Source of the DNA: Fallopia convolvulus
Taxonomy: Eukaryota > Streptophyta > Magnoliopsida > Caryophyllales > Polygonaceae
Reading direction: 5' to 3'
Assembly (NCBI GenBank): GCA_964016875.1
Contig: OZ024737.1
Location: forward strand, 34,783,683 to 34,847,682
DNA: 64,000 bases
Below, one piece after another: positions 22,794 to 34,872 of the stretch. The translations under genes and the position numbers were made by a program. A model generated the notes under the pieces. It ran no database searches and was not told the DNA's origin. It saw only the letters and a list, made by a program, of their open reading frames with translations. The stretch's first letter is position 1; each line of letters starts with the position of its first letter.

Positions 22794-24195
22794 ATGTAGA
22801 AGGGTGTTCTTGATTTCCACTTCTTGTTAGTTTGTTAGGCTAGGAGTATTCTTTCATTCTTATGAAAGTGGTGTTCTCTTTTGCAGTTTTTTTGGTTTGT
22901 TTGATCTTAGTGATTGAGATGTGTTGCCTGTAAATACTAGTGACTAGTGAGTTTCTAATTCACATTCGTTGCGTGTGTATGTTTTCATGTCATTCTTCTC
23001 TCTGTTTGGAGAAAGATGTGAGAAATTTTGATGTTTGAAATAGTGGAAGGATTTTTTTATTTAATCTCTTTCTCCGCTTGGTTGGTCTGAAAAGGATGAA
23101 CCAAAGTCACTTTGCTTTTAGAGGAAAGACAGATGACCAACAAAATTGCATCAGAAAATGAAACAAGAGGTTACAACTGAACCTGCGGATTCACATGGTA
23201 CACAACATAAAAATAATGATTTGGTGAAATGTTACAACTTACAATAGATACTAATAATCAATCCTTGTTTTAAGAGGATTAATGCCACTCATTTTTGCAC
23301 TCTTGGTCAATCCTTTTTTTTATAACATTAAATAGGAATCCGTATTGAATCATTATAACTAATACTGTTTAGTTTATTAATATTATATTTTGATAAATAA
23401 ATATAATTTTTGCACTCTTGGTCAATCCTTTTTTTCATTATAATTTATTAACATTAAATTGGCAGTCTTTTTGGCCAGAAAGTAAGTATTTATTTATTTT
23501 ACTTTGCCTTGGAAATCCATGTCTAGTTGTGGTGGGTGCTCTAAATTGACCAGTTTCATATAAATGGGCTCTTTGATCGATTACCTTAATTGGGCCGAAT
23601 CTTCAGAGTTGAGTGTATAGACTGAGTGATGGGAAGTTATATTGGATTGTTCATATGTGTTCGGCGGTACACTGGTATATATTGAGCTAAAGAATGAATC
23701 CTCATTTTGTCTGTATGGCTTCTTTTGTTTTTGGGTGACGAGGAGTTTTCAATATATAGTAGATTCAACCTACAACGTACTTTTAATCATACTCAGTTTG
23801 TTAAGAATGCAACATGCTTTTAATTAGTAGTTAAGTGCTAGCTTGATCCGTTGATGTTAACCTCATAACAAACGCAAAGCTTGATGCACATTCGTGTTGT
23901 AGTACTGTAATTGGGCTGCATAATCTATGCCTCCTTCATGAGGGGACATTTCTTATTGTTGGCATGAATAATCATTGATTGTTTTTGTTTTTTCAATAAA
24001 ATCACGTGATGATAGATATTGGAGTTAGGAAGGAGCCAAAGGAATCAATCAATCACAAGTTTGATCTTTGTATCAACCTCAACGAACTTCCCATTAATAA
24101 CAAACTTTACCAACTAATTACATCGAACATTAACAACTTGTATCAAAGTTTCTTTATCTTGCGTTATGATGAAGATTCAACCAAGTTTATACAAC
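22794..24195. other. Receptor-kinase 3' UTR and spacer with a short direct repeat
   Basis: No gene is supported. The phrase tttttgcactcttggtcaat followed by poly-T and taacattaaat occurs twice (about 23293-23335 and 23407-23460), a diverged local duplication. Confidence 0.45.
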
Positions 24196-25095
24196 AAAAC
24201 CACCGTTACACTATTTATATTTTTTTGGACTCCCAAAAATCACCATCTACCTAATACATTATAAAGCATAAATTATATCCGTTGAAAAAATTGTACCATG
24301 TGACTTTACTTAATAAAATAATTTCATTTTTTTTTTATAATAACCAAGTTTATACAACAAATTTAACAACTTATAAGTCGAAAATACATCTTTTTAACTC
24401 TCTAATAAAACCACATAAACATCTTGCATTCTCCATGGTAGAGGTGGGTTTGGTTTCGGAACCGGTGGTTCTGGTTCCTTCGGACCCTGGAATAGGGAAG
24501 CCCGGTTCCTCGGTTCGGTTCCGATCCTTTTAAAAAAATAAAAATAAATGTTGAAAATGCAAAACCGCGATCGCGGTTTTGTGTTTTCATCTGTATTTTT
24601 TATTTTTTTAAGGGAGGGAACCGACGGTTTCGGTTTCGGTTTCGGAACAACCGCTTCTCCGGTTCCAAGGAACGTGAAACCGGGACCAAAACCGGACGAC
24701 CCCCAGTTCCACCGGTTCTAGAGCCACCCATTTTCCTGTTCGATTCCTGGTTCCAAGGAACCGAACCCACCTCTACTCCATGGTGATCGCGGTTTTGTGT
24801 TTTCATCTGTATTTTTTTATTTTTTTAAGGGAGGGAACCGACGGTTTCGGTTTCGGTTTCGGAACAACCGCTTCTCCGGTTCCAAGGAACGTGAAACCGG
24901 GACCAAAACCGGACGACCCCCAGTTCCACCGGTTCTAGAGCCACCCATTTTCCTATTCGATTCCCGGTTCCAAGGAACTGAACCCACCTCTACTCCATGG
25001 TGGTTACATGTAGTCATAATTTTCTTGTTTGTTTAGCAAATTTGACAAAACCACCATTACACTATTTATATTTTTTGGACTCCCAAAAATCACCA
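24196..25095. repeat. ~50-bp direct repeat flanking the duplicated MITE
   Basis: A segment containing ttacactatttatatttttt and ggactcccaaaaatcaccat occurs at about 24197-24246 and again at about 25045-25095, in the same orientation. It brackets the MITE described next and suggests a larger local duplication. Confidence 0.65.
24439..25000. mobile_element. hAT-type MITE with internal 216-bp tandem duplication
   Basis: The left end TAGAGGTGGGTTTGG matches the inverted right end CGAACCCACCTCTA. The 8-bp target duplication CTCCATGG stands at 24431-24438 and 24776-24783, and a third copy at 24993-25000. The right two-thirds (24569-24784) is repeated in tandem as 24785-25000, with only a few differences. 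The interior is made of GGTTCC/GGAACC and CGGTTTCGGTTT units. No transposase is encoded. Confidence 0.85.
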
Positions 25096-25134
25096 TTTTC
25101 TTTTGTGGAAGGAGGCAGAACTCTCGGGTCCCTC

Positions 25135-26690
25135 AAGGAATTTTTTAATTAATAATTAAAAAAGGCTAAGTAGACATCTAACGGGGATAGCCCGACCCCA
25201 TACATCAGCAGACAATAAAGAAAACATCCTCCGGCGGGTCAAACAATATGTGAAAACCTACACTAAACGAAAAACAAAAGAAGCAAGAAAGTCCGTTACA
25301 CTATTTGCTTCCCTATAAATATGACGAAACTGGATTTCCCAGTCTCTACGAATAAAGTTTTGACATCTAGAAACCAGACTATAAAGTGGATGACTACGCT
25401 CCATAGACCACCCTAGAAATATAACCACCAATTGCGAATCTATTTCTAAGGAGACCCTCTTGTAGCCCTTGTGCCAAGCAAGAATCAAACCCTGGATTAC
25501 CCTCTATAGTTCTGCCATTGGAAAAATACAAATTCCAATATTTTGAACAAAGCCAATTGTTGGAACATGCGTTGTTCCATTGTTTCTCTTAGTTTTGACA
25601 ATGACAAACTTTGATGGTATAATATGTTTCTCCATGTTAGCTTTTCAGGAAAACATGTGCATCGTCAAGAGTGAAGTAGCATTGTGAGGAACAATGGAGG
25701 GAACGAGTGACAATCTGAAATGAGTATCTTGAAGATACGCGGCTTCCTATTTATGGCAAGTTACCAGATCTTCTATGAGCAATCTTCCATGAAGATTAGA
25801 CATCTTTGTTCGGTTGTTTGAGAAGACCAAGGAAGAGACAAGATTAAGCTTGGACGGTCTTATCTAGGAAATCCGATATCATTCGGTTTTGGAAAAAATC
25901 GAAATGGCTGAGGTTAAGAATAATAGTTAAAATACTTACTCCTATTTTAGTGGGATTTGAGTGGAATATCAGCTCAATTAGGCAAGAATTGTGATTGAGA
26001 TCAGACTTGGTAATATCATATAAAAGGCTAGGATTAGCTAGGGTTTAAGAATGGTCGACGACGAACTTGAAGAGAGAGAATTTTCAAGTGTACGAGTGTG
26101 TGTGGCTTTTTTCGATCATGAATCTATATTTGTGTGAGTACTCATGTTAGTAGTTTACTTTTGTTTGGGTTTACGATTAGGGTAGAAGAAGTCTAGTTGG
26201 TTGAACTTTGGTGGGTGCCTTAGTTACCAGGGAACTTGATGTGCCTTATAACCGTTGAAACTTAATACAAAGTATTCTATTGAAATCCTCTGAGAAGGAG
26301 TCTCATGGATAGGGGTTTTTCTTTCTACGACTTGTTTGTCGGGCAGAAAGTTTTCCTCTCTAAATATCGTGTTCATGTTTTTGTTTATTTCTGTTGCCCA
26401 ATGAACATTTCTAGTTCCATGCTTTGTTAATAACACATCATGATCCAACACCAAAAATCCACTTACCATCACTATCCCAAAGAACTCCTCCAGCGACAGC
26501 TAGCCCACCATTCCTAATCGAACCGCCTGTGTTGAGCTTAATCCATCCTTCTCTTAGCCGTTCCAAAAGAATGTATTGCGCAACCAAATGATGGTCAAGA
26601 CGTTGCTTGGAACCGAAATCTTTAGCCATGACATAATCCGACGCTTGTTGTTGAACAAACACAACTCTTCCCCTTTAAGGCTTTAATTGA
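25135..26690 (-). pseudogene. L1-type LINE 3' fragment (RNase H), split by a solo LTR
   Basis: On the minus strand, 26690-26451 encodes GWIKLNTGGSIRNGG and AVAGGVLWDSDGKWIF, the start of a plant LINE RNase H (RVT_3). After the LTR insertion, 25557-25258 continues GFVQNIGICIFPMAEL, a TAG, then WHKGYKRVSLEIDSQLVV and IQFRHIYREANSVTDFLASF. The 3' UTR to about 25135 matches that of the LINE at 38022-39461, so both belong to one family. The in-frame stop and the insertion make it a pseudogene. Confidence 0.85.
25558..26450 (+). mobile_element. Solo LTR (probably copia) inserted in the LINE
   Basis: The 893-bp segment begins TGTTGGAACA and ends TGATCCAACA, with TG..CA ends. Flanking 5-mers are CCAAT (25553-25557) and CCAAA (26451-26455), one mismatch. 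Removing it joins the LINE reading frame (KWIF then GFVQ). A TATA box (catataaaagg near 26017) fits transcription to the right. No internal region is present, so it arose by LTR-LTR recombination. Confidence 0.8.
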
Positions 26691-27477
26691 GTCTACTAAA
26701 AACAAACATATTATGCCATTTTTAAACCCACGAATGAGAGAACACAAAGATATTTGCCCATTTTCTTAACTTTCTAGAAAACGAACCATTTTATTTGAAT
26801 AGGTAATAGTTGGGTTTACTAGATAGGCCCGATAAAATCGAGAGACCGATTAAACGGTAGCCAAATAATCGAGAAGAATAGACAGAAACAAATAAAACAC
26901 GATAAGTAAGTGCAACTGGCGAAAAAAGGCACTAGAATGAAAAGAGTTGTGAGAGAAGTGAGGGGCTAAAGATCAACATCTTTAGAATTCAGGTCAAAAG
27001 CGAACAAATATGAAGAAGTGGACTATTGGCGTTGCCTCCATCGGGACGAAGGATCTTCAGTAGCCTCAAAAGCGTCCAAGCGACCATGCCAATCACATAC
27101 AAGCCACACCCAATTCTAGAGCCGAATCTCAAAATTGTACAAACCGTGCTCGAGTCAAATGTTCAAAGTCGATCGAGCCACCAACGGCTCGAACCAAATA
27201 GCAAACTCACACACACCTATCCAAGACAAAAACCAAAAAAGAGCACAAAACCCCAAAGCGGGACAAAAGAGCCAAGCCTAAAAAAACCAAAAAAGGGCCC
27301 AAGCCCAAGAGCTCAAAATAAGCAAAGGCCAATCAAGGGCCACGTAACAAACACTAAGCACACAAATAAAAAGCAGAGGGATAAGGTGGAGATTAAACCA
27401 TGTTCAACAAGGTGGCCATCTTCTTCAAGCCTCAAGCTCAGCAACGACAAAAGTTGCAGTCGGCAAATGAGGGCAAA
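26691..27477. other. Spacer; Lys/Pro-rich open frame of unknown origin
   Basis: A frame at 27026-27559 is rich in Lys, Pro and Ser and runs into the LTR at 27478. It has no recognisable domain and begins at an alternative start. It could be a remnant of the internal region of the element whose LTR follows. No function is proposed. Confidence 0.25.
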
Positions 27478-28793
27478 TGATATCCGTCTTTTTAGTTGTG
27501 TTTTAGGTTGTGTTTTTATGTGTTTAAGTCCTTTTCTTTGGTTTTGTGTTTGGTTTTGAGCCGTTTGTGTAGGTTTTCGTATTTTCTTAATATATAGAGT
27601 CTACATAAGCTTTGGTGGTATTTTTGCATGTTTTAGAAGTTATTTGGAGCGTTTTAGAGGAGAAGAGCAAAGCCGAGGAAGAGCACATAAGGAATGCAGT
27701 TGGAATGGAGCCAAGAAAGAGGTGAAGAATCAAGTTCAAGCAAGAAAGGAAGTTCAGAAGATAGTTACCGACCCCACATGACATGTTACAAAAAGAATCG
27801 AGCCAAAAGCAAAGCGTAACGACCCTCTTACCGAGGTGTGCTCTTAGTTACGAGCCTGCTACCGAGGCTAGGAGGGTCGGTACTGAGGGTCATCAAGTCG
27901 GTAACGAGGCAATCAAAAGAGAAGAAAATCTAGAGAAACCCTACCGACCTTGACGGGGTCAGTACCGAGGTTCTTCGTGTTAGTAGGGATTAATCTGAGT
28001 AGCGTGTTTATTGTATTTTTATCCCTTTAGATAGTTTTCATAGGGGATATATTTTTATAAGATATTATTTCCTTAGGAGTAGCTTAGCTTTTATTATATA
28101 AACCCTTGTTCTAGCTTTAGTTTACTTATCCTGTAATCCTGCAATCAACTAAGTTTAGGGAAGAGAGAGAAGAGAAGGACAACTTAAAAGACTTGGAGAA
28201 CAATTGTTTTGAATTCACTTGTGAGTTTTAATTTAATTTAATTTAATTATTTTTCATGATGGCTTGTGAGTAGTTCTCTCCTTTCTAAGGTTGGGGTTAA
28301 CCCAACAATGGTTGTGCATTTTGCTTTTGATCATGATTTAATTGTTTTTATCCATAAATCTATTCTCTTGTTCTTAAATCCTTGAAACGAAAGTAGAAAA
28401 GGAATTTCTCATTCATAGTTGAAGCGAAAGCGAAAACTATGAATCAGAATAGTCAATTAGGGTTTTGAAATGAAAGTTGATCAATCCTAATTGAAGCAAA
28501 GAGATAGATAGACAAGTTTATTGATTTACTTGCTAAGTTGACGAAAGTTGATGACTTTATGTGATAAAAGCACGATCTTTGTGCTTCATTGGTTGCATGC
28601 ATAATTGTTGTTGTGGTGATACCTAAACCATAGAATTTTCCCTTTTATTGATAAAAACCCAAATTTTGTTATTACTTGCGCCCTAAGTAAAGCAAAACTT
28701 GATATTGACTTTTTCATGTGAACAAACCTAACTCTGCTATACTCAGCGGGTTCTTGATATAAATTTATTTGTTTGTCAAGAAACCTTACAACA
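27478..28793 (+). repeat. Athila-type LTR (single copy)
   Basis: Starts TGATATCCGTCTTTTTAG and ends CTTACAACA. Start, length (1316 bp) and end block (CTCTGCTATACTCAGCGGG) agree with the LTRs of the minus-strand Athila element. It carries its own palindrome-like cassettes (strings such as taccgaggc, gggtcggtac and cggtaacgaggc near 27820-27920). Flanking 5-mers (gcaaa and atgtg) do not match, so it may be a solo LTR with decayed duplication or one end of a truncated element. Confidence 0.75.
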
Positions 28794-28816
28794 ATGTGGC
28801 AACCCAAAACTAGGAC

Positions 28817-29194
28817 ATGGCATCTCAATTAAATCCCACAACAAAACACTCGTTACTAAATTCTAGAGAAAAGAATAAGAACACAACAACCAAGAAAGCC
28901 GGAAAAACCAACTCTCTAAACGGTCACGAAGACCGCCATCTCAAAACCACAAAAGTCGATAACCGACGGCCCAAAAATCGCCGAGAGGTGAAACAAATTC
29001 GAAAAGCAGACATATCTTTTGGCTCAAGATCAACGAGAAAACCAATATCTACACGATCTTGTATTGTTGAAGAAAACAAGATCGACATCATTCATTCAAC
29101 TTTTGAAAATCAAACCACAGATTGGAATCATAAAAATTCTGGATTAAAATTGAAAGAGGCTTTCAAGCTAATTGCAGAGGCAGAACACATATAA
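28817..29194 (+). other. 125-codon open frame of unknown function
   Basis: The ATG at 28817 opens a Lys/Asn/Thr-rich frame just downstream of the LTR. No domain is recognised. It may be internal sequence of the LTR element or chance. Confidence 0.2.
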
Positions 29195-29244
29195 AACACT
29201 TCCAGAAATGGACATGAGATGTGGATAGATCTCAAATTCGTTTT

Positions 29245-29394
29245 CTATGGATAAAAGATAATTTTCTTGGATCTAAATCTTGTAAAAATAGGTATAACTT
29301 TTTCAGCAACGGGTTTCTTTGCCTTCTCGGCAGATTTCTTTCTTGCCTTCTCGACAACTTTCTTCATTTTCTTGGCACGGGCCTTCTCAACCAT
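29245..29394 (-). CDS. Small Lys/Ala/Glu-rich ORF, first exon of an unknown gene?
   Basis: A 49-residue minus-strand frame begins at an ATG (29394) with MVEKARAKKMKKVVEKAR and a second EKAKKPVAEKV block, then turns hydrophobic and stops. The composition resembles the N-terminal tail of plant histone H2B, but no histone fold follows. About 50 bases upstream on the same strand is a TATA-like cttatatataagg (29439-29451) and a CT-rich leader, so a promoter is plausible. It may be a truncated gene copy or a first exon whose remainder I cannot find. Confidence 0.3.
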   Translation of the reverse strand: MVEKARAKKMKKVVEKARKKSAEKAKKPVAEKVIPIFTRFRSKKIIFYP

Positions 29395-29451
29395 TTAACT
29401 CTCCCTCTCTCTAGAAAAGTATAGAGAGAAGCGAGAGCCTTATATATAAGT

Positions 29452-31369
29452 TTGTAATTTATGAAATCTCATTCATACATAACCTAAACGAACCATTTTT
29501 TTTAAAGTTTATTTCAACAAATGCCTAAAACTAGTTTTTTTGCAAGATCTAAATGATGCATTTAAATTATTGCATTTAATCCAGTAAGTTGCATTTAATT
29601 GTTTTAAATGAAAAATTTAATATAATTTAATGTATTAAATGTCGTAATCTAAAGGCATCTTAACATGGCTAAGTTGATGTAAATTATTGTCGTTTCATGT
29701 GTTAGTTCTTGTAAAAAAATCTAATTTTAGACATGTTGGATCGGTGTACATATACAATGATTAGTGAACTGGATAGCGAATTAAATGAAAGCAAGTAATT
29801 TTGCAAGATAAGATTTCAATCAAATCCACCAATTATATTAATACAATCGAATTAAATGAAAACAATGTGTTTCTAGGTGTACACAACTCCTAGTGACCGA
29901 CTAACACTTGTCTCTAGCGTTGAACGACTTCTAAAAAGTCGATTTAGTGAACTCGACTCACAAACTTGATTCATATACAACCCCTTAAACTCTCTCTCAT
30001 GTTCTTCTTTTTCATTTGATAGCACAAAGCTCTCAAGCACTCTGACAAATTATGATCAACGTGTCATTTAACCTAGACATATACCACATATATACCTATG
30101 ACTAGAATAAAATTCTATTCATAAATATAAAATATGATATTTACATATATTTTATTTTATCAAACAAGAATGTTTCCTAAAATAAAAAATATATAAAATT
30201 TTATGCTCAACCGCCTAAAGTTCCTTGCGCCCTAACTCCCAAGCATATGTGTGTCTCCCTTGTTTCCACCTTCTAGTTTTAGTATCCTATTAGTTATACC
30301 CGTCGTGCCATGCACGACTAAGTGAGTTCAATACGGGGCCAAAATTATTAAGGTGAGTTCATTATAATTTTGATGGCTTATTGATAATTTATTTATGCTA
30401 AAATATAAATAAAAATTATTTGAAATAGATCATTTAATTTTAAAAATCTTTTACAGAAAATATAAAAAGGTAAAATAATCTAAATTCTTGTAATTTTTTT
30501 TAATCAATTCAATTATTTAAAAACATTTGAATAAAGATTAAAAATAAATTTAATAAGAAACGGTGAAAAAATATAAATAAAGAATGAATTTTTTAATGAT
30601 AAGAAAATCATTTATATTTACATAAATAATTCAAAAAGAAAATTATGGAAAAGATAATGTAATTTCATTATTATCAAAAGTCAATTTAGGCAAGTAATTA
30701 TCAAAATTGAAAATTCTATTTTTTATCAAAATTTATTTAAGATAAATCTTTTACATAAATAGATAAAAAAATAAGGATAAAATAATTTTCTTTAATTTTG
30801 AATAAAATTCGAATTTATTTATTTTCATATAAATAGATAGAAATTTAATTGAAAAAACTAAATTGATATATCTATCTTAATATATAATATATTGATATCT
30901 AATGTTCTATAATTTATTTTAAATTTAGATAAAATCTTTTAGATCTATCCTAATTCCTAATATATGGTAGATAACATCTTTATTTTAGATAGAATCTTTC
31001 CTAGATTAATTTATTCTATTTCTATATTATCCTAAAATAATATCAACATATATAAATTCGCAAAATAAAAAATCCTATATGGCGAAATCCTAGGTGGCTT
31101 AACGTGGGAACGACACATAGGAAAATCCTAGGTGGCGCAACGTGGTGGCCTTATTCCTTGCGTCTTTTATATATATACATAAATTGCGTTGTTTTATGGG
31201 ACCAACAAACACAAATTAATTCTCTATTTCCTTCGTTTTTTCTGTTCCTGAAAACTTAACGATTGATCTTTGCATTTTTTCTACAAGCGTAAATTATAAA
31301 TTTTATAAGATTTTTAATTATCAAAACCTAACGAAATAGTTAATTTTCCAATAATAATATCAACAGAGT
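29452..31369. other. AT-rich spacer, no gene seen
   Basis: Very AT-rich sequence with many A/T homopolymers. The partial palindrome cgtcgtgccatgcacgac at about 30302 repeats the one near 13067. Around 31083-31142 the phrase aaatcctaggtggc is duplicated. No coding or RNA gene is supported. Confidence 0.4.
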
Positions 31370-31495
31370 TCCCACGCTTTTTTTTGTGAAGGGCACCGCC
31401 CATGAGAGTTGAACTGGAAACCTTTGAATACTATCCTTAAAGGCTTAACCGCTTGACTGGATGCTCGAAAGCTAGTTCCCAATCTTATAGGATTG
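31370..31495 (-). repeat. tRNA-derived SINE-like copy (minus strand)
   Basis: On the minus strand, tccagtcaagcggttaagcc (A-box-like) is followed by ggtttccagttcaactctca (B-box-like) and a downstream gggcggtgcccttcac. The order and spacing fit a tRNA-derived SINE. Ends are not sharply defined. Confidence 0.5.
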
Positions 31496-31547
31496 AAGGA
31501 TTCACTGATATATAAGCTAGCTCACACACATTATTAACTATGTTATA

Positions 31548-31811
31548 CTCCCTCCGTTGTATTCTACTTGTCTTTTTAGATTTTTTCACTTAAGAAACTC
31601 ATTGAAAATATAAAAAATATCATTAAAAATTCAATTTTTTTTAAATATAATCACCAATTAATTACTAACTACCTATAATAGCCAATAGATTGAGAGAAAA
31701 AAGTCAATTGAACACTTTCCAACATATTAATTAAATAAAAATCCTAAATGGACAAGTTTTATTGAATAAAATTTTGAGGTTAAAAAGACAAGTGGAATAA
31801 AAAGGAGGGAG
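31548..31811. mobile_element. Stowaway (Tc1/mariner-type) MITE
   Basis: Begins CTCCCTCCGT and ends in the inverted form GGAGGGAG, flanked by TA on both sides (31546-31547 and 31812-31813). Subterminal parts also match in inverted orientation (acttgtctttttag and aaaaagacaagt). Length and TA target fit Stowaway. No coding capacity. Confidence 0.88.
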
Positions 31812-31821
31812 TAGTAATAAT

Positions 31822-34467
31822 CGGTTCAATTCTTCTGTCCCCAAGCCATGTCCCCAAACCATATCCCCTTAAAATAATTGGTCCACCTGTTCAAAATTTC
31901 CAACTCAGCCTCTCCCCTTTGTTATTTCAAAAAACCTTAAAATCTGATTCTTTTTAATTTTAATATACGGAAATCTGATGATGGAGAAGGAATTTGTATC
32001 GTTTTTATGTATCTTCCTCGTCTGCTATCATTTAGCGATCGTTTCACATCTTCGTTCGCTCAGTTCGTCGATCTTCAAATTCTCGCTCGTCACTTTGCAC
32101 GGAGGAATATCACTCTCGACCGGATGATCATCGACCTTCACTGATATCACTCCACGCTCAGCACACATACCTTCCAGTGGTACTACTTAGTTACTATATG
32201 TGAATATTTACACTCTCCTAGTCTCCTTGCTCTTACTAATTGATTAATAGGTGTATATGGTAGTTCTACTACAAATTGTATAATTAATCAATCAATATTT
32301 AAAGTGTGTATGTGGATTGGATTATGGTACAAGGTTATTAGTTAACATGTGTACTAGGGTTATGCTGAAAATAGCTAAACACATGCTTACGTTATGTATG
32401 CTATTGACTAATTTTGAATAATTTTAGGTAATGGATGAAGTTATGCAAGATGTGCGGCCCAAAAAGAATGGAATTTGAGAATGATGTTGATAATATCGAT
32501 AATATTGAAGATATTAATGATCCTGATTCTTGTGTAAATGATGAAATACCTAACGCAATGGTCCCGGTGATTGGCATGAAGATTGAAGATATTAATGATC
32601 CTGATTCTACTGTTGCTGTTTTGTTGTCGCTGAACAAGAATGGTGGTTGATGTTGCTGTTTTGTTGTCGCTAAACAAGAGACTACTGTTGTTTTCAACTG
32701 CTACTGTTTTTCTCTTTTAAACTTGCTACTGTTTTTCTCTTTTAAACTTGCTAGTGATATTTTTTATGTTAATCTAGAAGTCAAACTTGTTTTGCTGTTG
32801 CTATTTTTTTTTTTGAGCTCTTGTTGTTGCTATTTGTCTAAAATGTCACATATCAATTTAGTTGTTAACGATAGCCTATGTGGGAGTCGAACCCACATCC
32901 TTGTGCATTAGCACAATTGCTCTACCTATTGAGCTAATAGGCTAGAAGGATTTCATGTTTATAGACTTGATCAACCAAAACACTTATTATTCATCACAAA
33001 ATACTAGTATTGTGCTCATTTCAGTCAATTCTACTTATACCATTATGCTCATCTCAGGTCCTAGGAATGTATTATGATGTGTTATCAAAATGTACATGTC
33101 CAGATACTAATGATTACAATAAGAAATTAGGAGCATGTAGCTAATTGCCACTTAAAAATAGACAAGATGCCATACTTCCCAACAATACCTCTGATGCAAT
33201 CTGAGATGGATATGTAAGATGCTACAGGATTTCATGCTCACTATACCAAATTAGGAATCCTGTAATTCACCTGCAACAAAACTGGACACTTTTCTAACTG
33301 AAATTTGGTGAGCAATGAGGACGCCCTGTCCTCATATGCTTCTTAATTTCAGTAATCAAACTTATTATTCCTATTTTCTTGCCACTTTCAAATTACAACT
33401 GATGCATAGATTTCAGAGCATATTGCCAACATTCCCACTCATATGGTAATGCCCTAAATGAAAGAAGAGCATTGCCCTTGACTGTAAGGGAAAGAGCCAA
33501 ATTTGATTCATTCAAGTAGTAAATTTCTTAGTTTTCACTATAGTTCATGGAAACATAGACGATCGAAACAGTTATGTCAAACTCAATTCACAATCCACAA
33601 GGTTATAACTAATTGATCACAATTCATCCTATTCAATCACGGATACCATTTTTATCAAAGAGATTAGAAGAAGGTACCTCTAGTTATCGACGATATTAAA
33701 AGAAGGTAGGTTTGCATCTGAGTTGTGGTGCTGGAGTGGAGAAGATTTGGGTCTGCTGCTGGTGTACAGCCATGCTGGTGCCGGAAATCAAAGCAAGCTG
33801 GTGTGGTGGGCGGCTTCGGAGATCATATCAGTAGAAACGAGGTCCTGGATTCGGATCTGAGCATTCGGCGCGGTAGGCAAGCGATGTTGGCTGAAGTCTG
33901 AGCATGGAAGAGGTGTGCTGGTGCGCGGTGGTTTGCTGGCGGCGGATTAGAGAGAAACTTGGTGAAATTAGAAACTCATATTTGTTCAAATTGGCAACAG
34001 ATTTGCAAAAAACTAGACCTAATTCTCCATAGATTAGCAAGAGATTGGAAATTTTAAACATATTTGCAAAAAACTAAACCCTGATTCTCCATAGAAACTC
34101 AAATCCTAAATCGTATAAGGAGAGAACATGTAAATTATTTATGTAATTCAAGGAACCTGGTGATGGTGGTAACAAGGCGGATTAGTGGGATGAGGGAGCC
34201 AGCTAAGTCGGCGGCGGCGATGTTCCATGGCAGGCAACAGATTGCTCGGTTGGGCCGTCGGGCGTTCTAATTTTCAGGCAAAGGTGAGGAAGAAACAGGG
34301 AGAAAGCTCCTTTGATATTTGGATTTTCTGTATATTAAAATTAAAAAAAAATAATCAGATTTTAAGTTTTTGTGAAATAAAAAAGGGGAGAGGCTGAGTT
34401 GGAAAATTTGACCAGGTGGTCCAATTATTTTAAGGGGACATAATTTGGGGACAGAAGAATTGAACCG
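31822..34467. mobile_element. Non-autonomous MULE, 2.6 kb, with long TIRs
   Basis: Both ends begin CGGTTCAATTCTTCTGTCCC in inverted orientation, and the similarity extends about 150-170 bases inwards. A perfect 9-bp target duplication AGTAATAAT flanks it (31813-31821 and 34468-34476). Long TIRs and a 9-bp duplication are typical of Mutator-like elements. No transposase is present. The interior holds short frames without recognised domains, micro-duplications at 32500-32760 (for example ctactgtttttctcttttaa twice) and a tRNA-like gene. Confidence 0.85.
32872..32943 (-). tRNA. tRNA-Ile(AAT)-like gene, possibly a pseudogene
   Basis: On the minus strand the 72-base sequence folds as a tRNA: acceptor stem AGCCTAT/ATAGGCT (7 perfect pairs) with discriminator A, D-arm AGCTC..GAGC, T-arm GTGGG-TTCGACT-CCCAC. 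The anticodon stem is TTGTG/CACAA. The anticodon loop CTAATG is one base short, and position 26 and the variable loop are irregular. The middle bases would give anticodon AAT. It lies inside the MULE, so it may have been captured and decayed. Confidence 0.5.
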
Positions 34468-34721
34468 AGTAATAATAGTATATCTCAATATAAATAAATT
34501 GACATCCTTTTTTTATTAGTAAATTGTCATCCTTTAGTATGAAACAAATATTTACCGTGATTATTTGCCTACGGTAAATATTCCATCTTGCCATTTATTA
34601 TGCTTAACTCTCTCCTGCTGCGCAGCAAAAATAGAAAATGAACGAGTAGCAGCCTAAAGTTTTCTTCAATGGTAGTTTAACCAATTCCGTTACAAAAGGG
34701 CAAATGAATTTCTTAATCTTA

Positions 34722-34872
34722 TAACATTGTCATTGTCATTGTCATTGTCATATATATGTTTCACTCAAATGTAAATAGAAATACAATCTTGACACCACAG
34801 TTACATATATCGTCATTTACCTCTTTTGTTTTGGTCATTTACCTCTTTTGTTTTGGTCATTTACCTATTTTA
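34722..34872. repeat. Microsatellite and short tandem repeat
   Basis: (CATTGT)n runs at about 34725-34750, and a 22-bp unit containing catttacctcttttgttttg is repeated at about 34813-34866 with a partial third copy. Confidence 0.75.

Noticed and set aside
28817..29194. Possible TCP transcription factor (KAGK..EDRHLKTTKVDNRR)
   Set aside because: Only a few basic residues resemble the TCP basic region; the helix-loop-helix part is absent.
13067..30319. Partial palindrome cgtgccatgcacgac present near 13067 and 30302
   Set aside because: Only two short copies with unrelated flanks; not enough to define an element.
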